Source: Echinarachnius parma (taxonomy: Eukaryota; Echinodermata; Echinoidea; Clypeasteroida; Echinarachniidae). From it: 64,000 nt of DNA. Shown here one piece after another: positions 45,179-56,685 of this stretch. The notes beneath the pieces were generated by a model, which worked only from the letters and a program-made list of their open reading frames with translations, had not been told where the DNA came from and made no database searches. The position numbers and the translations under genes are program-made. Every line of letters begins with the position of its first letter. Within the stretch, counting starts at the first letter, position 1. The stretch spans positions 1 through 64,000 of the forward strand of contig JBAMJV010003382.1 in assembly GCA_037951105.1 (NCBI GenBank), written 5' to 3'.

Positions 45179-45189
45179 TGGTGGCAGCG
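45179..45189 (+). promoter_or_regulatory. Primer binding site, tRNA-Leu-like
   Basis: TGGTGGCAGCG begins right after the LTR's CA. It matches the complement of the 3' end of some animal tRNA-Leu species (ending CGCTGCCA plus CCA) for 11 bases; the next base departs. The tRNA identity comes from memory and is moderately sure. Confidence 0.65.
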
Positions 45190-45415
45190 CGGTTCTTACC
45201 TCGTCATTGTGCAATTTTGACTGTGATTATGACCTCCGTCAATGTGTCGTTTGGAGGAGGTTCTGTGCAATGTCCGCGCAAAAGTGAAGCTCCGTGACAA
45301 GTCAAAACCAGCGGTTCGCGGTGAGTAGTTCCCCCTGAACTTACGGCCTCGCATTATCTGTGCTCAGCCTAGATGTATTGTGGAGCTGTGTGTTGAACTG
45401 TGAACTAAAGTCAAG

Positions 45416-48400
45416 ATGGCTGAATCAGTAGTACCGAGGATGTCATGGGATGACGATGATCTCCCAGGGGCCATACAAATATTTAAACAGCAGTGTGAGT
45501 TGTACTTCTCAGTGAAGAATGTTCAGGAGGAGAAACAGGTTGATCATGTCCTGCTGTTCATGGGCACCCCTGGTCTTCGCATGTACAATTCATGGGGTTT
45601 AGCGGACAGCGAAAAAAAGAACATCACAGTCGTATGGAATCGGTTTGAGGGACAGCTTAAGCCGAAATCGAACTTCAGAGTTGCCCGCCTATACCTACAG
45701 AGATTCCGCCAGCAAGAAAGCGAAACTGTGGACGGTTACATGTCCAGGCTGAAACTCCACGCTCAGACTTGCCAGTTTCGTGACGACAGGGAGTTTGCCG
45801 ACAGGGTCGTTGAGCAGTTCATTGCCGGCACACGTCACATCGAGCTCCAGAAGCAGCTCCTAGGGCAAGATTCACTGAATATCCAGCAGTGCCTTGACTA
45901 CGCACGAACTCATGAGGCTTCAATATCGCACATGCAACAACTCGCCAGTGTGTGCCCTCAGCCGTCACCAGCAGTTGACGCCATCCAGCATACCCAGGAA
46001 TGCAGAAACTGCGGGAAGAGTCACCCATCACGAGACTATTGCCCAGCATTCAACACGACCTGCAACAACTGTGGAAGGAGAAACCACTGGGCGAAGATGT
46101 GCCGTTCCCAGCAAAGCAGTCAAGCATCTCGCAGTCGACAACAGCAGCGTGATTCGAAAGGTCGAGGTCGCGGACGTCAACAGCAGAAAGGTTCTAACTC
46201 GCGGGGACGTGGCCAGCAAAAGAACTCAGTTCGTGATCCACGGGCAGATACTCGCGATGTATACTACACTGATGCACACACACCTGCAGCAGATGATAGT
46301 GAGAGTTTTGAGGAGCTGACGCTGAATGCTATCTTCACATCGTTAGACGCGATATCGGACCAGAGCAAGGATGAGGCAGTTACACGCGTCCAGCTACGCC
46401 AAGACAACGAACGACGTGTCATAAACCTCCTCGTAAAAGTTGACACCGGCTCGCAAGCGAACACGATACCTCTACGCGTATATCGCCGCATGTTCCCCTC
46501 GAGTCTCGATGCAGATGGCTTCCCTCGTGCAGGTCACCTGAAGGATACAAAATGCATTCTGTCCGTATACAATGAGACGGTCATCAAAAGCTACGGTACC
46601 GTCACCTTGCATTGTAGACATGGCGACACAGACTGGATTGATGTTGAGTTCCACGTTTGCGACACTAGCAGACCGGCCATTCTTGGATTACAAACATCAC
46701 AAAAGCTTAAGTTAGTAGTCCTCACCTACTGCATTGATTCGAACAAATCTCCAGGCGACCCAATCTACTCTGTGGCTGGCCTGCAGTCACGGTATCCGGA
46801 GCAGTTCGACGCTATCGGGAACTTTACAGGAGAGTACCATATCGTACTCCATGAGGGTGCGCAACCAGTAGTACATGCTCCCCGGAAGTGCTCGATACAC
46901 ATACGCGACGAGCTGAAAGCGGCACTCGTGGACATGGAAGAGCAAGGTGTTATTCGTCGAGTCACTGAGCCCACCGACTGGGTCAGTAGTATTGCTGTTT
47001 CACGCAAGGCAAACGGTCAGCTGCGCATCTGCTTGGACCCCAAGGACCTGAACAGTGCAATCAAGCGGTGTCACCACACCACACCTACAACACAGGAAAT
47101 CACTCACAAGCTCACGGGTGCCAAGGTATTCAGTAAACTCGACGCGAAGCATGGGTACTGGTCAGTGCATTTGGATGCAGAAAGCCAACTGCTGACTACT
47201 TTCAATAGCCCATTTGGGCGATACTGCTACAGGCGCATGCCCTTCGGTCTGGTCATGAGCCAAGACGTATTCCAGCATCGCATGGACCAGATCCTAGAGA
47301 AATGCACCGGTGTCATCGGGATAGCGGACGACATCGTTGTCTTCGGTGACTCACAGCAGTCCCACGATAGGAATCTCCACGCGTTGATGGAGGTTGCCGC
47401 CAAATCTGGTCTGAAGTTCAACAGCAGCAAGTGCGCTATCAACCAGCAACAGATCGCCTTCTTTGGCATGGTGTATGACGAACATGGTGTCCATCCAGAC
47501 CCTGCAAAGGTACAAGCGATACAATCCATGCCAGCTCCAAGCGATAAGACTCAACTCCAGGAGTTCTTGGGGATGGTGACGTATTTGAGCCCATTTATCC
47601 CCAACCTGTCTAGCCGTACAGCGGATCTTCGCGAGCTTCTTCGGCAAGATAGCGAGTTTGTTTGGTCCGAGAATCATCAGCGAGCCATTGATGACATTCG
47701 CGACCAGATTTGTGAGAGTGCTACCCTGCGATACTTCGATCCCAACAAAGAAACCGTTGTGCAGGTAGACGCGTCATCTCGTGGCTTGGGGGCTACACTT
47801 CTTCAAGACGGAGAGCCCATTGCGTATGCGTCAAAAGCGTTGAGTGATGCTGAGACCAGATATGCCAACATTGAACGCGAAATGCTCGCAGTTGTTTTTG
47901 GGTGTGAGCGGTTCCATACGTATGTATTCGGCAAGCACTTCACAGTCGAGTCCGATCATAAGCCGTTGCAAATGATCCACCAGAAGCCGCTAACCTCAGC
48001 ACCACCGCGATTACAGCGTATGTTACTACGCCTTCAGCAGTACGATTTCACCTTAGTCTACCGCCCAGGGAAAGAAGTCCCGATCGCTGATAGTCTGTCG
48101 CGGTCTCCAGGAAATGACAACACACATATCGCGCTCGACATGCAAATCAATCTCATCCAGTTCACAGCGCAACGAATCGCGGATGTGAAGCGAGAAACCG
48201 ACGCCGATTCAACACTATCGCAGTTGAAGCGTGTCATAGGCCAAGGATGGCCAGAGCGAATGAAGGACCTCCCATCTCAGCTCAAACCATACTGGTCATT
48301 CCGTGATGAGCTGTCGGTTGAAGATGGGATCATAATGAAAGGTCCTCGTGTTGTAGTGCCAAAGTCAATGCATGAGTATGTGCTAGGAAAGTTGCATGAA

Positions 48401-49456
48401 GGCCACCAGGGTTCTACGAAAACAAAGCTTCGCACACGCGATTGTGTTTATTGGTTGAACATCAATAGCGATATCGAGAGTATTGTAGGCCAGTGTGCTA
48501 CATGCCAAGAGCACCAGAGAGCGCAACCCAAGGAGCAATTGCTCCCCCACGAGCTACCAACACGACCATGGCAGATCTTAGGCACTGATCTGTTCCATTT
48601 CGAAGGTCGCGATTACCTAATCGTTGCAGATTACTACTCAAAGTTTCCATTCGTCCGCAGAATGCCCGTCGAGTGCACTAGCAAAGCTGTCATAGAAGCT
48701 ACGCAACAGATCTTCTCTGAGCATGGCATACCCGAGAAGATTATCAGTGACAACGGTCCACACTTCGCTGCCTCAGCATACAAGGAATTCGCTAGCACAT
48801 GGGGCTTCACGCACGTCACGTCGTCACCACACTTCCCCCAATCAAACGGATTTGTTGAGCGAGCAATACAGACCGTTAAGCGCACACTAGCGAAAGCGAC
48901 ATCATGTAAGCAGAATGTCAACATGGCCCTTCTCTGCCTACGCACAACTCCTATCGACAGTGAATTGCCTAGTCCAGCGGAGCTTCTTTGTGGTAGGAAG
49001 GTCAAGAGTAACCTTCCACTGGTGATACGCAACACCTCAACATGCAAAGAGCAAACCTACCAGCGTCTACAACAGCGGCAAGATCAACAGAAAGCGTATC
49101 ATGACCTATCCGCGCATGATCTCAAGCCGTTGAGACCTTCACAACATGTTATGATTCAGGATGCACGCACTCATGCATGGACTCCAGCACAAGTCAAAGA
49201 GCGCTGTGATGAGCCCCGTTCATACATAGTTGTAACCCCGAATGGTCGCGAGCTACGTCGCAATCGACGTCATATTCGCGATCTTGAGCCAACAGCGACA
49301 CACGTTACCCTCGCTGAAACGCCCCAACACGAGCAACGACAGGAAGAGCACCTTCATGACACCAGACCACGCGATCAAGAAGTTGTACAGAACGATCAAC
49401 ACCCAAGGACACGGTCTGGAAGAATAATCAAACCCCCAGACAGATTTACCATTTAA
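45416..49456 (+). CDS. Gag-Pol polyprotein of Ty3/gypsy-type retrotransposon 2
   Basis: A 1346-codon unbroken frame. The Gag part (to about 280) has two zinc knuckles: C196, C199, H203, C209 and C216, C219, H224, C229. A basic, Arg/Gln/Ser-rich linker follows. The aspartic protease shows VDTGSQ, with D343. The RT domain is about 490-690, with IADD (D638, D639) as the catalytic pair. RNase H uses D785, E820 and D857. The integrase has H994/H997 and C1027/C1030 and the triad D1068, D1112, E1148, with exactly 35 residues between the last two. The C-terminus is basic and has no chromodomain or envelope. The chosen ATG has A at -3 and G at +4. It is only distantly related to element 1 and clearly a different lineage. 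Confidence 0.95.
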   Translation: MAESVVPRMSWDDDDLPGAIQIFKQQCELYFSVKNVQEEKQVDHVLLFMGTPGLRMYNSWGLADSEKKNITVVWNRFEGQLKPKSNFRVARLYLQRFRQQESETVDGYMSRLKLHAQTCQFRDDREFADRVVEQFIAGTRHIELQKQLLGQDSLNIQQCLDYARTHEASISHMQQLASVCPQPSPAVDAIQHTQECRNCGKSHPSRDYCPAFNTTCNNCGRRNHWAKMCRSQQSSQASRSRQQQRDSKGRGRGRQQQKGSNSRGRGQQKNSVRDPRADTRDVYYTDAHTPAADDSESFEELTLNAIFTSLDAISDQSKDEAVTRVQLRQDNERRVINLLVKVDTGSQANTIPLRVYRRMFPSSLDADGFPRAGHLKDTKCILSVYNETVIKSYGTVTLHCRHGDTDWIDVEFHVCDTSRPAILGLQTSQKLKLVVLTYCIDSNKSPGDPIYSVAGLQSRYPEQFDAIGNFTGEYHIVLHEGAQPVVHAPRKCSIHIRDELKAALVDMEEQGVIRRVTEPTDWVSSIAVSRKANGQLRICLDPKDLNSAIKRCHHTTPTTQEITHKLTGAKVFSKLDAKHGYWSVHLDAESQLLTTFNSPFGRYCYRRMPFGLVMSQDVFQHRMDQILEKCTGVIGIADDIVVFGDSQQSHDRNLHALMEVAAKSGLKFNSSKCAINQQQIAFFGMVYDEHGVHPDPAKVQAIQSMPAPSDKTQLQEFLGMVTYLSPFIPNLSSRTADLRELLRQDSEFVWSENHQRAIDDIRDQICESATLRYFDPNKETVVQVDASSRGLGATLLQDGEPIAYASKALSDAETRYANIEREMLAVVFGCERFHTYVFGKHFTVESDHKPLQMIHQKPLTSAPPRLQRMLLRLQQYDFTLVYRPGKEVPIADSLSRSPGNDNTHIALDMQINLIQFTAQRIADVKRETDADSTLSQLKRVIGQGWPERMKDLPSQLKPYWSFRDELSVEDGIIMKGPRVVVPKSMHEYVLGKLHEGHQGSTKTKLRTRDCVYWLNINSDIESIVGQCATCQEHQRAQPKEQLLPHELPTRPWQILGTDLFHFEGRDYLIVADYYSKFPFVRRMPVECTSKAVIEATQQIFSEHGIPEKIISDNGPHFAASAYKEFASTWGFTHVTSSPHFPQSNGFVERAIQTVKRTLAKATSCKQNVNMALLCLRTTPIDSELPSPAELLCGRKVKSNLPLVIRNTSTCKEQTYQRLQQRQDQQKAYHDLSAHDLKPLRPSQHVMIQDARTHAWTPAQVKERCDEPRSYIVVTPNGRELRRNRRHIRDLEPTATHVTLAETPQHEQRQEEHLHDTRPRDQEVVQNDQHPRTRSGRIIKPPDRFTI

Positions 49457-50336
49457 ACCTGAACAGAGGACACAAAATCATGTTTACTTGTTTTTGAATG
49501 CCTTTACATGTATTTATGCATATAACATGTGAATCTGAAGAGTTTTTAGTACCTCACATTATATGAAACATGCAATTATAACGCCCAAGACGCGCGTTAT
49601 TGGCATTGTTAGTTTATGTTGTGTTCTCAGTCACGGTATTTGTTATTTTGGAAATAGAAGTTATTTTTTAGCCTAGAATGCGCTAGTTGTGCCTAGATAT
49701 ATTTTTTTGGGCAAGGTTATCGATATATTTTTAGTTAAATAATTTTGAAAGGTATAGACAGATAAAAAGGGCTAGGAAAAGAAAGAAATAATTTTGATTA
49801 TGTGTTTTGAACTTTGAGGTATAATTATGATGCCACATTTTGAATGTATGTTGAAAATAAGTTTTTTAGATACATGTTTCTTTTGAAGGAGAACACAATA
49901 TGTTGCACATGTGTATTCACGTAGGTTAGTGCTATTATCAATTACCATGCGAAAAGCATGACACGATATTGTTTAGTTGTGAGTTACATATTTCCTTACA
50001 TTTCTTGAAGGTACATTGTAGTGTGAAGCTAGGTTGCACATCACACTATTTGTAAGGAAGTAAACATGAAACGTTTTGCATTAGTGAATATAGGTTATTA
50101 TAGATTGAGCACAGTAGTATAATAAAAAAGCATTTCTAAGAAGTTAATTGTGTTTTCATATTGTGATTATAGAACTTGATTATTATGAGGTTAATTTGTA
50201 TACATGCGGATTCAATAGTTAAGATTATACACTTATACACCATTATAATAGTTGAAGTTAATTGTTTGTATAGTTAGACATGATGGTGACAATTATGATG
50301 GCTGAGAAAAGGTGGTTACCCCTTTTCTTTATAAAC
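49457..50336 (+). other. Non-coding 3' region of retrotransposon 2
   Basis: About 880 AT-rich bases lie between the Gag-Pol stop and the polypurine tract. There is no envelope-like frame. Its composition contrasts sharply with the coding part. Confidence 0.75.
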
Positions 50337-50344
50337 AAGGGGGA
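50337..50344 (+). promoter_or_regulatory. Polypurine tract of retrotransposon 2
   Basis: AAGGGGGA lies directly before the TG of the 3' LTR, the expected primer for plus-strand synthesis. Confidence 0.85.
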
Positions 50345-50474
50345 TGTAATATATTGAGATATATTGCTTCATTGTTTGCACCTTGGAAGATACCCTTCGA
50401 TACCATGACATGAACGTCAGAGCGGACTTGAATAAATACCCTCAAGAAATGTAACTACTGCCTCAAAGATATGA
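50345..50474 (+). repeat. Truncated 3' LTR of retrotransposon 2
   Basis: Identical to 45023-45152, including AATAAA at 50431-50436, but lacking the last 26 bases present in the 5' LTR. It ends in GATATGA, where TGA is shared with the start of the 119-bp duplicated flank. Confidence 0.93.
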
Positions 50475-50590
50475 ACAATTTTTACTGGTATGTTTTGAAA
50501 AGGTAGAATGAGATCGGGTGATTTTATTTGGCTGGTATTTTTTGGAAAAGTAGGGGGGAAATGGATAATTTCTTTAGCAGTGTACGTACG
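50472..50590. repeat. Second copy of the 119-bp flank
   Basis: Exact copy of 44904-45022. It continues into TAGCTCATC and the minisatellite, so this copy joins the original downstream host sequence. Confidence 0.93.
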
Positions 50591-51200
50591 TAGCTCATCA
50601 TAACTTACCAAAGTTGTTGGGAACTTCACATATTTTCAAAAGTTTTGGCAGGTATTTCTTAAAAGGGGAGGAAGAGAATGGATAATATCTTTAGCAGTGT
50701 ACCTAGCTTGCCATACCTTCCCAAAGTTGTTCAGTAACTTACAATTTTTTTTTAGGGAACATATTTTTCGGAATTTTTGCTGGTATTTTTGAAAGGGGAG
50801 GGAGGAGAACAGATAATTTCTTTAGCAGTATGTAGCTCACCACAACTTCCCAAAGTTGTTGGTAACTTACATTTTTTTTGAGGGAACATATTTTTTTGAA
50901 TTTTTGCTGATTTTTTTTAAAGGGGAGGGAGGAAAACGGATGATTTCTTTAGCAGTGTACCTAGCTCAAACTTCCCAAAGTTGTTGGTAACTTACATTTT
51001 TTTCGAGGGAACATATTTTTAAAAATATTTGCTGATATTTTTAAAAGGGGAGGAAGGAAAACGGATGATTTCTTTAGCAGTATGTAGCTCACCACAACTT
51101 CCCAAAGTTGTTGGTAACTTACATTTTTTTGAGGGAACATATTTTTTGAATTTTTGCTGGTATTTTTGAAAGGGGAGGATGATTTCTTTAGCAGCATTCA
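50540..51200. repeat. Diverged minisatellite, 114-131 bp units
   Basis: TCTTTAGCAG recurs at 50571, 50688, 50819, 50946, 51071 and 51185. It is preceded by GCTGGTATTTTTGAAAGGGG-like phrases and followed by CTTCCCAAAGTTGTTGGTAA. The minus-strand frames here repeat the unit and are not genes. Confidence 0.85.
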
Positions 51201-52590
51201 CAGAAGAAGGGAAAAGAGGCAGAGAATAATATTTATGGCAGCAGCCAAAGTTGTTAGCGCAATTTCCTGTAATTTAAGGCGTCAATACGCACCTCTGATC
51301 GGCGCTGAGTGCCCCCCATTCACTGGCTTGGACAGAAGAGGGGATTGAATTTGAATCTGGTATGTTGTGTGCTGAACCAGTAGTATGGTCGACCAACTGT
51401 GTCAAATAACCATGATCATGAATCATTATCATAATTAATAATCTCTACTAATAGTAATATAGCAAGCCTTCCATCTTTCGATGAACACTGCACTGCGCAT
51501 CATTTATATGATGCAGCTAATGAATGCAATTTCCATTCAATCCAGCACAATGATCTCTATATATATATGATCTCTGTATGATGTTATATCTTTCGATGCT
51601 CGCCAGACGCCACGCATCATTATAATATCACCATGTCAAGGAGTACACATTGTGTGCAGTCCAGCAAATGAGGTGCACATGTTCTACTCCTTTGGGAGCA
51701 TTCCAGCCAGCTTGTAGACACATAGAGCTAAGGAAGCACATTCCAATCATAACCATGCTTATTTCATTTCATTTCATTTCATTTAATTTATTTCAGATAA
51801 AATACAATAATCAAAACGGTACAGTGTAAAAATTGACAGGTATTTGCCTTAGAAGCAAAGTGCTTGTTAACGGCAAACCCAAGTAAACAAAATCAAAATC
51901 AAAACAAGATGATAGTTGAGGATAGCTAAGGAAATTATAAGGGAATAATATGAATTTAGTCATCAATTCTATTAGTGGCGAAAAGAAAGTGCATTTTATT
52001 TGTTATTTTACTCTTGCCATTACAAATGCATGATTTTGTTTTTGTTTTTTGTAATGTATGGCTTTCCATACTCTGATGACAAATGCATTTAGCACACCTA
52101 GTGCATGGTGTTCTCTATCCAAGGCTCTTTATACTCATTTTGCTTTTTTATTTATTTACTTACTTATATATGCCAATATTTGTGATTGCATTAGGTAGAG
52201 CTTTTCTTTTTCTTTTGTAAATACAAAATGCTGTAGAAAGGTCAGTTATTTCATAGATTCAGACATAAATTGCAAACTCTGTTGCTTACAGATATACTAG
52301 TGAGCTGCAGAAGTATTGTGCACACTAACGCTTCATGTCGGCGCACATGGCACTGCCATCCCAAATTTGTTATGCAGTAAACTTTATCCTCCTTGAGACT
52401 AGCCTATTCCGCGCCCCATCCTGAAAAATACCGTTGCATGATGGTATCTCCATCTGCCGCCCAAAGAATGCATGTTGATTTTTCCAGCTCTTGTTTGTCA
52501 CGATATTTTGGCGAAACTATCCTCCAATTCATCCCCCATCCTCCCATGTAATCTTTATCTGGGGGTCTGGGGGCGGCGGAGCCAGGAGGA
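51201..52590. other. Spacer
   Basis: Contains a weak family J match (51600-51720, TTGGGAGCATTCCAGCC) and a short (ATTTC)n repeat at 51758-51786. No gene recognised. Confidence 0.5.
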
Positions 52591-53957
52591 ACACAGATAG
52601 TGGGCATGGGGGGGGGGGGTAATTCCCATGAGGGAGGAGGGAGAACCACAAATGTTAGTGGCACCTTGGTGGCACCGTGGTGGCACAGGCAAAGTTGTCT
52701 GAGCAAGGCACCTGTTTATAGCAGCCAACCTGATGTTACTACCGTATACTGGTCAGGGGGAATAGTGGAAAAAAGGGGGGAGGGGAGAGGGGTGTAATTC
52801 ATAAACAATGCAATTAATCCCCATAACTTACTGAACCTAACAGTGCCTTTGGTTCCGCAAGTGCCAGACGTTTGCGAGTGCGTCAGTTCTTTATACACGC
52901 TTACTTTTGGTGACAATAGAATGCGAACGTCCTAGTCGATAAGACTCATCTTCTTCTGTAGACCCATGAAACACATCATTTAGCATGTTGGGGGGGGGGG
53001 GGGGGGCACTAATCTTCGAGACGGAAGGGGTGTAGTATTCCCTTGACAACTGGTATGCATCCTCTCTTTATAATCAGTTATGCAAACTACTGCTGAAAAC
53101 TGCCTAAATGTACTAAAATATCACCTTCAGGTGTTATAAAAATGAGTCAATATGGGGCCTTAACTTGAAGAATACTGTTTACTTTATGTCTATTTATTTC
53201 TTTAATATATTTTCCACGCTTTCCCAACATGAGGGATGGTTGTTTAATAGTTGGTTGGTTGTTTTGTTTTTGCAGACGCGTTCAATCAAATATTATTTTT
53301 TACGCCTGGGACCAATCGCCATTTATTATCACCATCCGATAGACCGATTCGAACCAGGGCGGATTAGTGAGGGAAGGTGTTTGGGAAGGGGGGGGGGGGG
53401 GCGGCAGGAATAGGGGGAAGGGGGAAGGGGGGTAAAAGGATAGAGGTTGGATGGGGAGACTCCAAAAGGAAGGAGGTTAAATTTGCCCCTTGTGCCGTGC
53501 CCTCCTTAGTACCCCAAGCGTTGCTTTCTCTCAATTTTCTTCCCTCCTTTTCTTTTTCTCAATTTTCTTTACATCTCAATCTTTCTGCATTTTTCTGTAA
53601 ATCTAATCTAATATTTGAAAAACAGAATACAGTAAGTCAAAAGGTGATGAGAATAATTTCTGACTGTACCGTGTTAAACTTTTCTGTTTACAAAATTAGG
53701 TAATGTATTCTTTAGAATGTACAATTTTTATGAGTGAACCTGTACTAGTTTTCTGTTCTCAAATCTTCAAAATGTCACACTCACACAGAATGCTCAATCG
53801 GAACGTGGGAAACAATAATATTTGCAAAATATGTTAACTCTAAACGATGCATTCTCACACTTAGACGTAAACATAGATCTTTGTAATATATATCATTGAC
53901 AGAATTCTTCTTGCAAATTGTAAAGATCCAAGTGCAACATTTGTACAGAAGGAAATG
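52591..53957. other. Spacer with G-runs
   Basis: G-runs at 52608-52618, 52990-53007 and 53389-53401, the last followed by a G/A-rich stretch to 53470. Short frames across them are artefacts. Confidence 0.55.
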
Positions 53958-54256
53958 AGTGGCTTAGTTATGAGTTATGAGGTACAAGAAGTGGCTTAGT
54001 TAGGGGCAGCCCATATGAGGTACAAGAAGGGGGGGGGGGGTTATATATAGTGGATTGGGGATGGGGTGCAGCCTATTCCCTAAACAAAAATTCAGTGAAT
54101 TCCACATATAATGTATTATACAATGCCACAGTAATGGGCAAACAAAATACAAAAGTATGGGGGAGGGGGGGGGGGGGGGGGTCACTTGAGTTGGAGAAGC
54201 CCATCTTGCCCCCCCCCCCCCCATCCACCCCCACCCCCTTCAGCGAAGCCACTGAA
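53958..54256. repeat. Degraded element with GTGGCTTAG ends and G/C-runs
   Basis: GTGGCTTAGTTA plus ATGAGGTACAAGAA occurs twice (53959 and 53990). G-runs (54029-54040, 54163-54181) and a C-run (54209-54222) follow. The end AGCGAAGCCACTG is an imperfect inverse of the start. Likely a worn non-autonomous transposon. Confidence 0.5.
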
Positions 54257-54399
54257 AGAAATTAACTTTAGTAGCGCTACACTACATGTGAGAATGTGGG
54301 TGAATTAGGTTCTTTCATCCGTTCTGTTTGCAATTCCAAGTTCCTTTAGGCTTCACCGGATCTGCTCTGAAAAATGCAATTTCCCCCGAGAATTGAGCT

Positions 54400-54540
54400 C
54401 ACACAGCCAGCCAGCCAGCCTGCCAGCCCGCCACAAGGCAACGATAATGGACTTGCTTCTGAATTAAATAAATGATTGATATCTAGGACCATTTGTTAGC
54501 CCGCTCGCCCGCTCACTCGCTCGCTCGCTCAATCGCTTGT
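54400..54540. repeat. CAGC and GCTC simple repeats
   Basis: CAGCCAGCCAGCC near 54408 and CTCGCTCGCTCGCTC near 54515, separated by about 80 bases. Confidence 0.85.
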
Positions 54541-55552
54541 CTGTTCTGAAAACATGAAATATTGCCTTCCGTGAATTCAACCCTTGACGCAATATGAATG
54601 GGAAGGAATTAGGACCTTTTTAGGCACGACCAATCTTCTGGTTTTGTTTGGGGCACCAAGACGTTTAGGGTTGAGAGTAGGGGGAGGGATCCATCATTGT
54701 GATCACGGTGATATGATAAATGGCACGCCATTTATCCACCGATGACATTTTCTTTTGGGACTTCTTTTCCTGTTTGTGATGAAGTGCTTGTTTCCACCCA
54801 CCATGATTGTTCGCTGGATTTCCTAATTGAGATCCTTTGCTGAAAAGCGGTTGGGGCTTGTCAATGAAAATATTGTTGCACGTGTCATCTTGGGTGCTCG
54901 GCCCCATTTGTTATCATTAACAAGTTTAAACCACAGCTTTCAGAAACTGAACTAGAGAGGAGATTCTAGAAGATACTTACTCCCTTGTATACCTCTTACG
55001 TTAGGGTGATCAGTTCACAGGTAGCTAGCTTCAACCCTGGCCATATCGGGTCACAAAATAAATTGTATATTTCATATATATATCACTCTAATGAATAGTT
55101 ACAAATATATATAGAGCGCCATGTAAATAGGTACCCTATTCAGAGGTGCAGTATTCTTCCCTGCACAATTATATTGCACACCATCTCAACTCCCAGGGGA
55201 GCATACTAGCCCAAGCTGTGTACTAGAAATATAGCTTGGACTTGCCATATATGCACACTGTTGTTGGAATTTGATTTGTTTTTGTTCTCTTCTACAGGTT
55301 TATTGTCAGCTGGTCCAACTTTACCCGTATTATGGGTGATGAAAAAAAAATATCAACTCGAGAAATCAATGATCTTATTCAAGCTGATATTTTAATCATA
55401 AAATACTGTAGTTCAAAGTTGAAAGATTCATATTTGTTATAACATCTCAGGGTCTGTTTGTAGCTAGACTACTTTCCTGCAAATAGGAAGTGTATGAAAA
55501 GATGCCCTCTATAATACAAGCTATAACTTGCTGCTTGGTCTACTCCCATTTC
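54541..55552. other. Spacer
   Basis: A family J fragment is recognisable at 55105-55210 (AGAGCGCCATGTAAATAG, CAGGGGAGCATACTAGCC). No gene. Confidence 0.5.
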
Positions 55553-56198
55553 TTCTTCTAGCACAATCAGAATTCACAGTGCATGATTAAGATTAGGGAT
55601 TAGGGACTAGGGTTAGGGTTCAAGTTTGCAGTTAGAGGGATTTAGTAATTGGGATTGTCAAAATCGATAAAACTTACTTAAATTCTGTAGTTCTTTCATA
55701 CCTTGTTGTATTTGTATTACCAAGAGAAGCATTGAGCATGTTTCAGTATTCAAAATGTTCTTTTCGTTAGAAAAATATTTATAATTGAAGTGTTTAGATT
55801 TGTAATTATCCACTGGATAATTATAACTGTGTACCAAGTCAGTGCAATGAGTAAGCAAATATCACTTTGCATTTTTTCTTCTAGCACAATCAGAATTCAC
55901 AGTGCATGATTAAGATTAGGGATTAGGGACTAGGGTTAGGGTTCAAGTTTGCAGTTAGAGGGATTTAGTAATTGGGATTGTCAAAATCGATAAAACTTAC
56001 TTAAATTCTGTAGTTCTTTCATACCTTGTTGTATTTGTATTACCAAGAGAAGCATTGAGCATGTTTCAGTATTCAAAATGTTCTTTTCGTTAGAAAAATA
56101 TTTATAATTGAAGTGTTTAGATTTGTAATTATCCACTGGATAATTATAACTGTGTACCAAGTCAGTGCAATGAGTAAGCAAATATCACTTTGCATTTT
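55553..56198. repeat. 323-bp tandem duplication
   Basis: 55553-55875 and 55876-56198 repeat each other with offset 323. The 66-codon minus-strand frames in the two units translate identically, so divergence is nil or close to it. The duplication includes the first part of family A copy 5. Confidence 0.85.
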
Positions 56199-56367
56199 TG
56201 CTTATTACTCAGTAATATGACATTCTGATACCATTGCCTTACCATAGATTTTTCACACATCATGCAGTGGACATAATTTTGTAGTGTTATCAGATCACAG
56301 AAATACACATGTTATCAACCATTTGCTAGTTTTTGCACATGTCAACAAAGTTACTAGATCCCTTTAA
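55633..56367 (-). mobile_element. TTAA-bounded MITE, family A, copy 5, partly duplicated
   Basis: The left tip is degraded (TTAGAGGGATTTAGTAATT). The right tip is good (AAGTTACTAGATCCCTTTAA). Its length is inflated because the first 240 bases are present twice through the 323-bp duplication. Confidence 0.75.
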
Positions 56368-56685
56368 AGATATGGAAGGCATCATGTACAAAACCCTATG
56401 GGGCTTCTGTCAAATGGGTGTACACCAAGCCAGCCTTTTACCATACCAGCTATAGTGATAATGGAGTCATTAGTGATAAATGAGTGATGATTGTAATGAA
56501 TGTCTCTTTACCACTGCCTCCAGGGCTACCCTTTTATCCCCCTCAAAAATACAGACAAAATTAGGGAGGGCAAGTGAATGAAATAATGTGAGGGAAAAAG
56601 AGAAGAACTGGAAATTTGGTTTGAATAGGGGAGGATGCGCAACTGTCATGTTATACTTTAGCCAGCAGCAGAATGCTTTCCTGCA

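Larger units (their letters stand above)
45023..50474 (+). mobile_element. Ty3/gypsy-type LTR retrotransposon 2 with truncated 3' LTR
   Basis: Order on the plus strand: 156-bp 5' LTR (TG...CA), tRNA-type primer site, 237-nt leader, one Gag-Pol frame, 888 nt of AT-rich non-coding sequence, polypurine tract, 3' LTR. The 3' LTR matches the 5' LTR perfectly for 130 bp and then stops, 26 bases short. After it comes a complete copy of the 119-bp sequence that also precedes the element. The frame is intact and the LTRs do not differ where they overlap, so the insertion is young despite the broken end. Confidence 0.93.

Noticed and set aside
45819..49047. Antisense and out-of-phase frames over Gag-Pol 2
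   Set aside because: Shadows of the real frame, with no motif of their own.
54904..55020. End of a host gene near the 80-codon minus-strand frame at 54665-54907
   Set aside because: The frame is short, has no domain signature and no recognisable splice context.
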